DNA from: CAZHUM01 sp046484045
GTDB lineage: Archaea; Thermoplasmatota; Thermoplasmata; Halarchaeoplasmatales; Halarchaeoplasmataceae
Assembly (NCBI GenBank): GCA_046484045.1
Contig: JAWOBZ010000028.1
Span: 1-32,648, forward strand
Length of the DNA: 32,648 bases
Direction: 5' to 3'
Positions within the stretch are counted from its first letter, which is position 1; each line of letters opens with the position of its first letter. A program made the position numbers and the translations under genes. Positions 7,068-15,953 of the stretch are shown here, in pieces. The notes under the pieces were generated by a model, which was not told the DNA's origin, made no database searches, and saw only the letters and a program-made list of their open reading frames with translations.

Positions 7068-8510
7068 TTGCCTTTTGGTAGAAGTAAAGAGGAGAAAGTC
7101 GCTGACGAAGTAAAATCGATGATCAGGGATGCTAGAGATAAACATAAAAGTGGGCAATCCAGCAAAGCTGTTTATGAGCTTAGGCGGGCGCTCAGGTATC
7201 TGAACGATGAGTCTCCGACGGTGAACCAACACCCACAAAAATTCTCCAAGATATACGATATGATCGGTGAGAATTTTTACAATGCTGGAGAACAGGACCA
7301 CTCAATAGAGTGCTTCGAGATGGCACTCAATTTGGATCCGAAGAACGTATCTGCATGGTTGAACAAGGCGATGACCTACTTCAGCATGAATGAGATGAAC
7401 GAGTACGCCCTTCTCTGCTTCAACGAGGCACTCAAGTTGGATCCAGAAAACGAAAAAGCACTGCTCAACAAAGCCAACGTTTTGAGGATTCTCGGCAGAA
7501 AGGAAGAGGCCATCGAGACATACAGCGAACTTTTAGACGTGGACCCGTCCAATGTAAAACACATCCACAAGATGGTCAAGCAGAACCCGGATGACCCTGA
7601 CTTATGGCGACTAGAGGCAGAAAATTTCCAAAAATTGGGTGATAAGAACAAAGCGGCGAAAGCCTACGAAAAGGTCATCGAGTTGGATCCCAACGACGAA
7701 GAAGCTATAAAGCAGCTACAAAAGCTGAGGCCAGATGATAAAAGATTCCTTCTGAGGAGAGCCGAGAATCTCTACGAGGAGGGCAAAGTCGAAGAGGCGA
7801 AGAAAGTCTACGAGAAGGCGTTCAAACAGGATGAAAGCAGGATGGAGATCCTCGACACCCTTATCGATATCGATCCGGAAAATCCCAAATATCTCAGGAA
7901 GAAAGCCGAGATATTGGAGAAACAGGGAAATAGACCGGAATCACTCAAATATTACAAAAAGATACACGAGAAAAATCCAGACGATATAACATACTTCAAC
8001 AAAGCTCTCGAGATGAACCCGAAGAACAAGACACTCCTCTACAACAAAGGTGATGCACTTTACAACACCGAAAAATACAAAGGAGCCCTGGAAACGTACA
8101 GGAAACTGCTGGATCTCGGAGAGGATAATGTTGACCTATGGCACAATATAGGTGCCTGCAACTACCAGTTGGGAAACTATGAAAAAGCGATAGATGCGTT
8201 CGACAAGGTATTAGAGAAGAACGAGGACGAGCTTACCGCATGGCTGAGTAAGGGTGCTGCACATTACAAGATGGGTGACTACAAAGAATCTATGGATGCC
8301 TTCAACGAGGTCGTCAAGAGGGAATCCGAGACCCCCAGTGCATGGTACTACAAGGCGAAGATAGCGGCGAAACAGAACAGTATCAAACTCCTGAAACCAC
8401 TGCTCACAAGGGCGATCAGCATGAACGAAGAGTATAAAGAAGAGGCCAAGGAAGACGAAGCCTTCGATGGTGTGAGAGACGAAGAGATCTTCAAAGAGAT
8501 AGTATCTTGA
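7068..8510 (+). CDS. Tetratricopeptide-repeat protein
   Basis: A soluble protein of 480 residues made mainly of TPR units. About ten are recognisable from residue 65 onward through the W-x-x-x-G/A, Y/A and final P spacing (for example AWLNKAMTYFSMNEMNEYALLCFNEAL, shown in part, and LWHNIGACNYQLGNYEKAIDAF). The first 35 residues are a charged helix. TPR solenoids mount protein complexes; no enzymatic domain is visible. Start is TTG 7068 with GAGGT at 7055-7059 at proper spacing. One base separates it from the phosphoesterase gene, so the two form an operon. Which partner it binds cannot be read from the sequence. Confidence 0.85.
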   Translation: MPFGRSKEEKVADEVKSMIRDARDKHKSGQSSKAVYELRRALRYLNDESPTVNQHPQKFSKIYDMIGENFYNAGEQDHSIECFEMALNLDPKNVSAWLNKAMTYFSMNEMNEYALLCFNEALKLDPENEKALLNKANVLRILGRKEEAIETYSELLDVDPSNVKHIHKMVKQNPDDPDLWRLEAENFQKLGDKNKAAKAYEKVIELDPNDEEAIKQLQKLRPDDKRFLLRRAENLYEEGKVEEAKKVYEKAFKQDESRMEILDTLIDIDPENPKYLRKKAEILEKQGNRPESLKYYKKIHEKNPDDITYFNKALEMNPKNKTLLYNKGDALYNTEKYKGALETYRKLLDLGEDNVDLWHNIGACNYQLGNYEKAIDAFDKVLEKNEDELTAWLSKGAAHYKMGDYKESMDAFNEVVKRESETPSAWYYKAKIAAKQNSIKLLKPLLTRAISMNEEYKEEAKEDEAFDGVRDEEIFKEIVS

Positions 8511-8511
8511 T

Positions 8512-9246
8512 ATGGAACGTTTAGAAGTATCTGATGGAATATTTATCACCGATGATTTTTGTGTTTATTATCCACCACGTGAGTTGATAGTCCTATCGGA
8601 CCTACACCTGGGTTATGAAGCATCTCTGGCAGAGGACGGGATAACCGTACCGCGATATCAGAAAGAAAGGATACTGGATAGATTGTCCACGACCATAGAG
8701 AAATATTCTCCAAGCACCATTTTGATCAACGGAGACCTCAAACATGAATTCGGCAGGAACAGGAAACAAGAGTTCAGAGAAGTTCGCGAGATAATCGATT
8801 TCATAAAAGAAAGAGCTGATCTTTTAATCGTCAGGGGGAACCATGATAATTTTTTAAAGACGATAACCAACCATGCGGGAGTTCCGTTCTTCGAGGATAA
8901 AATCACCGTAGATGATATCACATTGGCTCACGGTCATAAATACATAGATAGACAAGATTACACCATCATAGGACACGAACATCCTTCGTTGAACATAAGG
9001 GACGAGATGGGGGGCACGATCAAGATACCCTGTTTCATGTATCACAGGGGAGAAAGAGTGCTAGTTCTCCCGGCTTTCAGCCCCCTCGCCATAGGTAGGG
9101 ATCTCCTCAAGGCAAAAGAACCCTTTTCCGAATGTATAAAGGACTTGAACCTTTTTGACTTTGAGATATATGGGATCACCGACGACGGTCTGATGGATTT
9201 TCGAACTCTGGCAGATGTAAAAAAAGCTGTGCCAGGGCTGCTGTAA
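8512..9246 (+). CDS. Metallophosphoesterase (archaeal COG1407-like)
   Basis: A calcineurin-like phosphoesterase of 244 residues with all metal motifs in order: VLSDLHLGYE (about 27-36), NGDLKHEFG (about 78-86), VRGNHDN (about 106-112), LAHGHK and IIGHEHPS. It resembles the archaeal ICC-like COG1407 group, predicted DNA- or nucleotide-related phosphoesterases. The substrate is unknown. The gene begins 1 base after the TPR gene stop and is probably expressed with it; a scaffold-enzyme pair is a reasonable but unproven reading. Confidence 0.85.
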   Translation: MERLEVSDGIFITDDFCVYYPPRELIVLSDLHLGYEASLAEDGITVPRYQKERILDRLSTTIEKYSPSTILINGDLKHEFGRNRKQEFREVREIIDFIKERADLLIVRGNHDNFLKTITNHAGVPFFEDKITVDDITLAHGHKYIDRQDYTIIGHEHPSLNIRDEMGGTIKIPCFMYHRGERVLVLPAFSPLAIGRDLLKAKEPFSECIKDLNLFDFEIYGITDDGLMDFRTLADVKKAVPGLL

Positions 9247-9457
9247 TGCAGGTATCCACCCAAACATTTAAATACAATCACCCCGACTGTTCGGATAGAA
9301 ATAGTTGGAAATGGTTTAAGGCAACTTGTTAATTAATAACCTTGTATTACCCTGTCACGATCACAAACTCAAGAAAAATTCGTTCCTGAAATACGAGGCG
9401 GATGACAGTTTATAGGGTATTTTCCAGCTATTTTATAAACGATAAAAAGGTGTTAAT
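9247..9457. other. Intergenic region / long dnaG leader
   Basis: This 211-base gap holds a TATA-like ATTTAAATAC (about 9263-9272), a short hairpin (CCGA, 4-base loop, TCGG) near 9284-9295 and an AT-rich palindrome near 9329-9341. TTTATA elements closer to dnaG lie at about 9411-9416 and 9431-9437. AAGGTG before the ATG is the likely ribosome binding site. Either two promoters serve dnaG or a short RNA is made from the first. I found no convincing coding frame or box C/D guide. Confidence 0.35.
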
Positions 9458-10684
9458 ATGGATATCGATCCAAGTACAACGAAATATGTGATAAAAACAA
9501 GATTGAGCGCCGACGGTGTTGTGGAAAAACCAGACGTGGTCGGAGCGATTTTCGGTCAAACGGAGGGTTTACTAGGTGATGAACTCGACCTTCGCGACCT
9601 TCAGAAAAGTGGACGGATGGGTCGTATAGAAGTTGAAGTCAGCTCGTCAAAGGGAAAATCATCCGGTACGATAATCATCCCATCAAGCTTAGATCTGGTT
9701 GAAACGTCTATTCTAGCAGCGGCACTGGAGACCATCGATAGGGTGGGACCGTGCAAGGCCAAGATCATAGTTGAAGAGATACGCGACGTCAGAGAATCCA
9801 AGAGAAAACAGATAGTGGAAAGAGCGAAAGAATTACTTTCCGAGGTAGTCGAACAGGGAGAAGTCCCATTGAGCAACCTCTCGGAATCGGTCCGGGCAGA
9901 AGTTCAGATGGAAGAGATCACCGATTATGGTGACAAAAAACTGCCTGCAGGTCCGAACGTTAAGAACTCCGACGCCATCATAGTGGTCGAGGGGAGATCA
10001 GACGTTCTGAACCTTCTTAAATACGGCATAAAGAACGCCGTTGCTGTCGAGGGCACGAACATACCGGACAGCATCAAGAACCTATCCTCGGAGAGAGTGA
10101 CCACTGCCTTCGTCGACGGCGATAGAGGCGGTTCACTCATACTGAAGGAACTGCTTGAGACCGCTGAGATAGACTACGTAGCACAGGCACCCGACAACAC
10201 CGAGGTCGAAGAACTAACCCAAAAACAGTTGATCAAATCGCTGAGAAACAAGATACCGATAGACCAGTACATAGAGATGTACGACCTTGAACCCGGAAAA
10301 AGGGGTAAAAGAGAGAAAAAGAAAGGTAAAAAACAGAGAAAAGAAGAACACAAAAAAGAAGAGCCTAAGAAAGAGAAACAGAAGGAAGCAACCCTATCCG
10401 ACAGATACAAGGACATGCTAGATGAAATCAAGGGAGAGAAAGTAGCCCTCCTTTTAAACGGAAACAAAGACGTGATCGACAAAGTCGCGACCGGAGACCT
10501 ATCAGAAACTCTAAACAGTAGTATGACAACCCCTATAGACGAGGTCGTCTTCGATGGTATAATCACTCAAAGGTTAGTTGATGCAGCCAGCGACGCGGGA
10601 GTTAAAACGTTGATCGCTAGACGTGTTGGAAACATACCGAAACTTCCAACATCTATTAAATTGATCTCGATGGATGATCTATGA
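9458..10684 (+). CDS. dnaG: Archaeal DnaG-like primase / exosome subunit
   Basis: A protein of 408 residues. The N-terminal DnaG region begins MDIDPSTTKYVIKTRL and includes KPDVVGAIFGQTEGLLG. The TOPRIM domain follows (about 170-250), with catalytic Glu in IIVVEGRSDV and the D-x-D motif in FVDGDRGG. Residues about 280-315 are a lysine/glutamate-rich linker, then a short conserved C-terminal domain. Archaeal DnaG is a TOPRIM protein with primase activity and also joins the RNA exosome. The linker explains the low-complexity AAA/GAA-rich stretch at about 10300-10390. Length is within the archaeal range. Confidence 0.95.
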   Translation: MDIDPSTTKYVIKTRLSADGVVEKPDVVGAIFGQTEGLLGDELDLRDLQKSGRMGRIEVEVSSSKGKSSGTIIIPSSLDLVETSILAAALETIDRVGPCKAKIIVEEIRDVRESKRKQIVERAKELLSEVVEQGEVPLSNLSESVRAEVQMEEITDYGDKKLPAGPNVKNSDAIIVVEGRSDVLNLLKYGIKNAVAVEGTNIPDSIKNLSSERVTTAFVDGDRGGSLILKELLETAEIDYVAQAPDNTEVEELTQKQLIKSLRNKIPIDQYIEMYDLEPGKRGKREKKKGKKQRKEEHKKEEPKKEKQKEATLSDRYKDMLDEIKGEKVALLLNGNKDVIDKVATGDLSETLNSSMTTPIDEVVFDGIITQRLVDAASDAGVKTLIARRVGNIPKLPTSIKLISMDDL

Positions 10685-10699
10685 AATAACATCGAAAAC

Positions 10700-10747
10700 C
10701 CTTCTACTTTCTTTTTTATTTTATTACTTAATTATTTTATTACTTAA
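10700..10747 (+). terminator. U-rich terminator region after dnaG with a 16-base tandem repeat
   Basis: CTTCTACTTTCTTTTTTATT begins about 16 bases after the dnaG stop and gives the T-runs that end archaeal transcripts. Within it ATTTTATTACTTAA occurs at 10718-10731 and again at 10734-10747, a period-16 direct repeat. It may double the termination signal or be simple slippage. Confidence 0.5.
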
Positions 10748-10782
10748 CAACTTAATCTTCGTCAAATATCATACATAATTCT

Positions 10783-10790
10783 TTTATATC
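10783..10790 (+). promoter_or_regulatory. TATA box of ppdK
   Basis: TTTATATC is centred about 30 bases before ATG 10817, consistent with a very short leader, and sits after the dnaG terminator region. Confidence 0.5.
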
Positions 10791-10816
10791 ATACATTTTC
10801 TGATTACGTGTTTACC

Positions 10817-13420
10817 ATGACCAAATACGTTTATTCATTCGACGAAGGAAACAAGGAGATGAAAGGGTTGCTAGGCGGGAAAGGTGCCAACCTAGCACAG
10901 ATGACTTCAATAGGCTTGGAAGTACCGCCTGGGTTCACCGTCACTACCGAGGCATGTTTGGAATATCTCCAGGAAGAGAAGCTTCCCGATGAGATCGAGG
11001 AACAGATGAAAGAAAAGATGGATGATTTGGAAGGAAAGCTCGATAAGAAATTCGGAGATCCAAAGGACCCGTTGTTGGTTTCCGTCCGATCAGGTGCGGC
11101 GGTTTCTATGCCCGGTATGATGGACACGATATTGAATCTGGGTTTGAACGATGAAACCCTGAAGGGATTGATCGAGCTGACCGATAAAAGGTTCGCTTAC
11201 GACAGTTATCGACGCTTCGTCAATATGTTCGGGGAAGTGGTCAGGGGTATACCGCATTCTGAGTTCGAAAAGTTGATGGATGAAGTCAAGGAAGAGAAAG
11301 AGGTGGAAAAAGACGTCGAACTCGAAGCGGAAGACCTTAAGAAAGTATCTGAGAAATATCTCGAACTGGTGGGTGACGTCCCCATGGATCCATGGGAGCA
11401 GTTGATGGAAGCTACAAAGGCTGTCTTCGGGTCATGGAACAACAAGAGGGCTAGAAAGTACAGGGAATTGAACAATCTTCCCCACGATATGGGTACGGCG
11501 GTCAACGTTCAAGCCATGGTATATGGTAACACTGGAGATAACTCCGGCAGCGGCGTCGCCTTCACACGGGATCCATCGACTGGAGAGAATATAATATACG
11601 GTGAATTTCTGATAAACGCCCAGGGAGAGGACGTAGTGGCGGGTATAAGGACCCCACTTCATATCGATGACCTAAAGGAGAAGATGCCCGAAGTCCACTC
11701 TCAACTCAAGTATGTTTGTAAAGTCCTGGAGAAAGAATACCATGATATGCAGGATCTTGAGTTCACCATTGAAGACGGTAAATTGTACATACTTCAAACC
11801 AGGACCGGAAAAAGGACGCCGAACGCCGCGGTCAAGATCGCTCACGATATGGCTAAGGAGAATCTGATCGATAAAAAAACAGCTCTCACCAGGATCCGGG
11901 GGGAGCAGGTAGAGAAACTGCTCCATAAAAGTATAGACCCAGAAGCGGGTTTAGAGAAGCTGGCTAAGGGATTGAACGCATCCCCGGGCGCCGCTACGGG
12001 AAAGGTGGTTTTCAACACGGATGAAGCCGCGGAGAGAGGAGATAACGGTGAAGATATCATACTGGTGAGGCCGGAGACCACGCCGGAAGATATCCACGGT
12101 CTGGCAGCGTCACAAGGCGTGCTGACCAGTAGAGGCGGTATGACTTCTCACGCAGCGGTCGTCGCCAGAGGTATGGGTCAACCATGTGTTGCTGGAGCGG
12201 AGGATATAAACATCGATTTGGAAGCTGAGATATTCACCGTCAACGGTATAACGGTAAAAAAGGACGATATCATAACTATCGATGGAACTACTGGAGACGT
12301 TATCTTGGGTGAAGCACCACTCGTGGAGCCTGAGTTCACGTTGGAATTCGAGCAGATGCTGTTGTGGGCGGACGACATAAGGGAGATGGGGGTCTGGACT
12401 AACGCGGACACACCGGAAGACGCCCAGAAGGCCTTGGAATTCGGTGCGGAAGGAGTGGGATTGTGCAGGACGGAACACATGTTCTTCGACCCCGAGAGGT
12501 TGGATGCTGTACAAGAGATGATAATCGCCGACAAGGTTGAAGAACGTGAGAAGGCACTGGAAAAGTTAAAACCTATGCAGAAGAAGGACTTTTTCGAGCT
12601 TTTCGAAGTCATGGACGGCCATCCTTTGATAATACGTTTACTCGATCCTCCACTTCACGAATTTTTACCGCATGAAGAGGAGTCACAGAAGGACCTGGCG
12701 AATAGGTTGGGCATAGGGGTCGATGAAGTAAAGAATCAGGTGGAAAGGTTAAAGGAAGCCAACCCAATGTTGGGGCACAGAGGATGCAGGCTCGGCATCA
12801 CCTATCCAGAGATATACCGCATGCAGGTCAGAGCTATGTTGGAAGCGGCGGTCGAAGCGAAAGACAAAGGCATCGACGTCAAGCCCAGGATAATGATACC
12901 ACTTATAGGGAATGTAAAAGAATTCGACATATTGAAAGAAGAAGTTGTCGACCCGGTGGCCGAAGATGTACTTGCCGATAAAGAACTTGCCTTCAAGGTC
13001 GGAACAATGATAGAGATACCCAGAGCGGCTCTTACGGCGGATGAGATAGCCAAATCGGCAGAGTTCTTCTCCTTCGGTACCAACGACCTCACCCAGATGA
13101 CCTTAGGCTTCAGTCGTGACGACGTAGGAACCTTCGTACCGGAGTACCTGGATAAAGGCATTTTGGATGCGGATCCCTTCCAGGTTCTGGATCAGAACGG
13201 AGTGGGAAAGCTGGTCATCGAGGCCACCCAGAAAGGTAGGAAGAGTAGGCCGGACCTCAGCGTAGGGATATGCGGTGAACACGGAGGAGAACCTTCTTCA
13301 GTAAAGTTCTCCTATCGAGCAGGTTTGAACTACGTGAGCTGCTCACCGTTCAGGGTTCCTGTGGCAAGGATAGCTGCAGCCCAGGCTAAGATCGAAGAAG
13401 ATGCGAGAAGCCAAGGATAA
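10817..13420 (+). CDS. ppdK: Pyruvate, phosphate dikinase
   Basis: A protein of 867 residues converting pyruvate, ATP and phosphate to PEP, AMP and diphosphate, reversibly. The ATP-grasp domain starts MTKYVYSFDEG and includes LLGGKGANLAQM. The swivelling domain has the phosphohistidine motif GGMTSHAAVVARGMGQPCVAG (about 450-470; GGMTSHAAVVARG is the core). The TIM barrel has GLCRTEHMFF, FSFGTNDLTQMT and the catalytic Cys in GICGEHGG. Length equals the bacterial and archaeal norm (about 870-880). I use ATG 10817 rather than an in-frame GTG at 10808, as family members begin MTK. It implies PEP/pyruvate interconversion in central metabolism. Confidence 0.97.
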   Translation: MTKYVYSFDEGNKEMKGLLGGKGANLAQMTSIGLEVPPGFTVTTEACLEYLQEEKLPDEIEEQMKEKMDDLEGKLDKKFGDPKDPLLVSVRSGAAVSMPGMMDTILNLGLNDETLKGLIELTDKRFAYDSYRRFVNMFGEVVRGIPHSEFEKLMDEVKEEKEVEKDVELEAEDLKKVSEKYLELVGDVPMDPWEQLMEATKAVFGSWNNKRARKYRELNNLPHDMGTAVNVQAMVYGNTGDNSGSGVAFTRDPSTGENIIYGEFLINAQGEDVVAGIRTPLHIDDLKEKMPEVHSQLKYVCKVLEKEYHDMQDLEFTIEDGKLYILQTRTGKRTPNAAVKIAHDMAKENLIDKKTALTRIRGEQVEKLLHKSIDPEAGLEKLAKGLNASPGAATGKVVFNTDEAAERGDNGEDIILVRPETTPEDIHGLAASQGVLTSRGGMTSHAAVVARGMGQPCVAGAEDINIDLEAEIFTVNGITVKKDDIITIDGTTGDVILGEAPLVEPEFTLEFEQMLLWADDIREMGVWTNADTPEDAQKALEFGAEGVGLCRTEHMFFDPERLDAVQEMIIADKVEEREKALEKLKPMQKKDFFELFEVMDGHPLIIRLLDPPLHEFLPHEEESQKDLANRLGIGVDEVKNQVERLKEANPMLGHRGCRLGITYPEIYRMQVRAMLEAAVEAKDKGIDVKPRIMIPLIGNVKEFDILKEEVVDPVAEDVLADKELAFKVGTMIEIPRAALTADEIAKSAEFFSFGTNDLTQMTLGFSRDDVGTFVPEYLDKGILDADPFQVLDQNGVGKLVIEATQKGRKSRPDLSVGICGEHGGEPSSVKFSYRAGLNYVSCSPFRVPVARIAAAQAKIEEDARSQG

Positions 13421-13444
13421 AAAGTCTGAAAACCTCCTTCACCA

Positions 13445-13855
13445 TCATTCCTTTTTTTCTTTCTTTAATCTCTTGTGGGTCAATTCGTACCCTATACTCT
13501 TGTAAAAAGATTCGGTGATGGGGTTTTCTATGTTGAGATGAACAGATGCATCCATGTCTTTTGGAACGATACGTTCCATCAAATCCTCACCGATACCCTT
13601 CCTCCTGTGTTTAATATCCACGGCTAGATGTGCTATATGGAATTTATCGAAGAACGGGGTATAGACACCCACTGCGGCTCCGATCATCTCATCTTCGTCG
13701 TAAGCACCTATGATCCTACCGTTCTCTAAGCAGAAGTAAACGTCCTTGGCCATCTCCTCACGTGTTATGTACCTCTGTAGGTTATCATACAAAAAATCGA
13801 TGTATTTTTCGACTTTTTGCTTTTCCACTTCATGCGCCGATACGTAATCTACCAT
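13445..13855 (-). CDS. GNAT-family N-acetyltransferase
   Basis: A protein of 136 residues with the GNAT acetyl-CoA motif A: a strand HIAHLAVDIKHRR leading into RRKGIGEDLMERI (the R/Q-x-x-G-x-G/A loop). It is followed by strand VHLNIENP and the motif B helix ITESFYKSIGYE. The substrate is unknown. It lies 13 bases after the DUF1611 gene on the same strand, so it is probably the third gene of that operon and may acetylate a related amino-acid intermediate (inference). Confidence 0.82.
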   Translation of the reverse strand: MVDYVSAHEVEKQKVEKYIDFLYDNLQRYITREEMAKDVYFCLENGRIIGAYDEDEMIGAAVGVYTPFFDKFHIAHLAVDIKHRRKGIGEDLMERIVPKDMDASVHLNIENPITESFYKSIGYELTHKRLKKEKKE

Positions 13856-13868
13856 GGTAATACATCCC

Positions 13869-14933
13869 CTATTTTTTCAAGAAGAGTTCCTCTATCCTAT
13901 TTGCAGTTTTCGTAGGTCTCCCGAGAAGAGCGTCCTCGACGGGGAGTCCATACTTTTCCTCGTACTTTTCGATCCACTCTTCTACGTTGATCCCTCCTTC
14001 GTGGTTGATCCCTATGGCGATGATAGAGTCGGGGTAGAAGAACTCGATAGTTTCTTTTTCCTTGTCGATATCGGGTGGAGGCATATCCGGGAGACCGTCC
14101 TTTTCTTCTCTACCGGGTGCGTGGATGAGCACGATACCGTGGGGGTGTACCCCCTTCATCAGTGCTAGTGGGTTCCCGCCCTGGGGATGAGCGATACATG
14201 CCTGCCCCTCGACGATGATAACGTCGTGCTCATGTTCCGTAGATACTTTCCAAACGATGTGTTCGGTTTCACCGCTCAAAAAATCTCCCCTGATGCCATC
14301 CAGCGGAAATCCATACTGGGCTCCTTGGATGATACCGGTCTGCCCAGTTGCTACGAAGGCTGGATTGTACCCTCTATCTTGTAATTCCTTGTAGAGCTCA
14401 ATACAGAACGTCCTTTTACCTATGGCGCAGTCGGTACCCGAGACCAGTATCCTGATAGGGCGGTTGATTTTTCTCAATTTTCCAGTGAAATAATGAGGGT
14501 TTTTCGGTTCCTTTCTTACATCGTGTATCGTTACATCGTTTTCTTCCGCCCTTCTCTTGAATTCCTCGTTTTCAGATATGTGGTCGTGACATCCGTGGAT
14601 TATGTCCATGCCGTTCTCCATCGCCTGGAAGAATACATCCTTCACATCGTAGGGAAACCCTCCTCCATCCCTGGCGATGCCGTTGATGAAGGCTTTAGGT
14701 TTAACATCCAGGCTGTCTAGCGCTTCATCAAGGTTGCTGAATATAGGTATGTTTTTTTCAACATCATCCAGCACTTCGCTGACATATTTTTCACTCTTCG
14801 TACTGTCGATGACACCGACTATTTCGTACTTTTCTGAGAATCTGACCAGCCCGTTGGCTGTTTTTCCGTCGATCTTTCCGAACTCCCCTTCTGCGTATAT
14901 CAGCGCGGGGATCTTTTCTTCTATTCCGAACAT
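13869..14933 (-). CDS. DUF1611 (COG3367, DgcN-like) protein
   Basis: A protein of 354 residues. The N-terminal Rossmann-like domain (to about 150) includes VGVIDSTKS and FINGIARDGGGFP. The C-terminal P-loop-like domain has SGTDCAIGKRTF (about 165-176), VATGQTGI and IIVEGQACIAHP. This arrangement defines DUF1611/COG3367. A bacterial member, DgcN, has been described as a D-glutamate N-acetyltransferase, so acyl transfer to an amino acid is a candidate role. It begins 13 bases inside the end of the PLP gene, with AGGTG before ATG 14933. DgcN is usually paired with an enolase-superfamily partner; here the partner is a PLP enzyme. Confidence 0.83.
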   Translation of the reverse strand: MFGIEEKIPALIYAEGEFGKIDGKTANGLVRFSEKYEIVGVIDSTKSEKYVSEVLDDVEKNIPIFSNLDEALDSLDVKPKAFINGIARDGGGFPYDVKDVFFQAMENGMDIIHGCHDHISENEEFKRRAEENDVTIHDVRKEPKNPHYFTGKLRKINRPIRILVSGTDCAIGKRTFCIELYKELQDRGYNPAFVATGQTGIIQGAQYGFPLDGIRGDFLSGETEHIVWKVSTEHEHDVIIVEGQACIAHPQGGNPLALMKGVHPHGIVLIHAPGREEKDGLPDMPPPDIDKEKETIEFFYPDSIIAIGINHEGGINVEEWIEKYEEKYGLPVEDALLGRPTKTANRIEELFLKK

Positions 14934-15880
14934 GATTTTTCACCTGAAGTGATTATCAGTACGTGCAGTCCAGATGAGCTCCCATCCTCTAAATACTTTT
15001 TTAGGGCGCCTAACGGCGCCGCGGAGACCGGAAGAACGTCCCTTAGACATTCGCCCTTTAAGATGTCTCTATATCTGAGTAATTCATCATCTGTCAGCCC
15101 TACTCCGATACCGTCTGTATCGATTATCGCGTTCACCGCCTCCTGACCATCATAGGCTTTCCAGTTGAGCAGTGCTTCGTTCACATCGGTTTCTTGGATC
15201 TGGTCGGGGTCAAGTTCGATAATATCCACTCCCCCCCGTTCTATGGTCTCGATGACGGCGTTGTTACCCCTGCTGGAAGCCCCCAACATCTTGGGTATGT
15301 CTTCGGACCTTTTTTTCCTCCATAATAGTCTATAGCCTAGGTGAATGCCAGCTAAGGTCGTGCCGTTACCCACTGGTACGGAGATCGTGGTAGGGGTTTG
15401 ATCAAGTTGTTCCTGTATCTCCTCTGCTATATCTACGTAGGCCACCAGTGAGGTGGGTGTGTTCTTCTTGCCGGGGTTGGCGTCGTAGCACCCATCTTTT
15501 TCAGCCCAGGTCCTGCTCATCCTTACGGAATCTTCGTAACCCCCTTCTACAAATTCCACATCGGCACCGTTTTTCTTTATACTCTCAACGAGCTTTCCGG
15601 AGTACTTCTCGGGCAGAAATATCCTGCATCTTAGATCAGATTTACAAGCTACATAACTAAGAGCTAAGCCGTAATTACCACACGAACCCACGGTGATACA
15701 ATCATAACCTCTTATGATGGCATCATCGACGTGCTGAATCGCCAGCCTGTCTTTGTGCGTTCCCGTCGGGTTGTAGCCCTCTAACTTGAGGTATATCTTC
15801 TCAGCGCCGAATTTCTTCTCTAAGTTTCTAGCCCTGATGAGCGGGGTGTTACCGATTCCATAAGACATTATTAAACTCAT
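14921..15880 (-). CDS. PLP-dependent lyase, threonine synthase-like (fold type II)
   Basis: A protein of 319 residues. YNPTGTHKDRLA holds the PLP-binding Lys (K43) in the context typical of threonine synthases. GSCGNYGLAL follows, then VPVGNGTTLAG, which binds the PLP phosphate, and a C-terminal ITSGE. It is shorter than authentic threonine synthase (about 350-480), and no homoserine kinase or dehydrogenase is nearby. I therefore call it threonine-synthase-like: a beta/gamma-replacement or elimination enzyme of unknown substrate. It is the first gene of a three-gene minus-strand operon with DUF1611 and a GNAT. ATG 15880 has a second in-frame ATG at 15868 as the alternative start. Confidence 0.85.
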   Translation of the reverse strand: MSLIMSYGIGNTPLIRARNLEKKFGAEKIYLKLEGYNPTGTHKDRLAIQHVDDAIIRGYDCITVGSCGNYGLALSYVACKSDLRCRIFLPEKYSGKLVESIKKNGADVEFVEGGYEDSVRMSRTWAEKDGCYDANPGKKNTPTSLVAYVDIAEEIQEQLDQTPTTISVPVGNGTTLAGIHLGYRLLWRKKRSEDIPKMLGASSRGNNAVIETIERGGVDIIELDPDQIQETDVNEALLNWKAYDGQEAVNAIIDTDGIGVGLTDDELLRYRDILKGECLRDVLPVSAAPLGALKKYLEDGSSSGLHVLIITSGEKSCSE

Positions 15881-15901
15881 TTACAATCGTTAATAATAAA
15901 C

Positions 15902-15953
15902 TTTTACCTAGGAACAAGGTAAAAATATAGAAAAAGGGAAAAGGTTTTTTTGG
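15902..15953 (-). terminator. T-rich terminator and inverted repeat after the zinc-ribbon gene
   Basis: Reading leftward from the stop at 15954, the RNA strand has U-rich runs (complement of AAAAAGGGAAAAGG, about 15932-15945). Next comes an inverted repeat with 7-bp arms (TTTTACC 15902-15908 and GGTAAAA 15918-15924). The same inverted repeat lies just upstream of the PLP gene and might also be its operator. Confidence 0.45.

Noticed and set aside
9247..9457. Box C/D guide RNA in the dnaG upstream region
   Set aside because: Sequences resembling boxes (GGATGACA, GTGATCG) do not match the C/D consensus in order or spacing on either strand.
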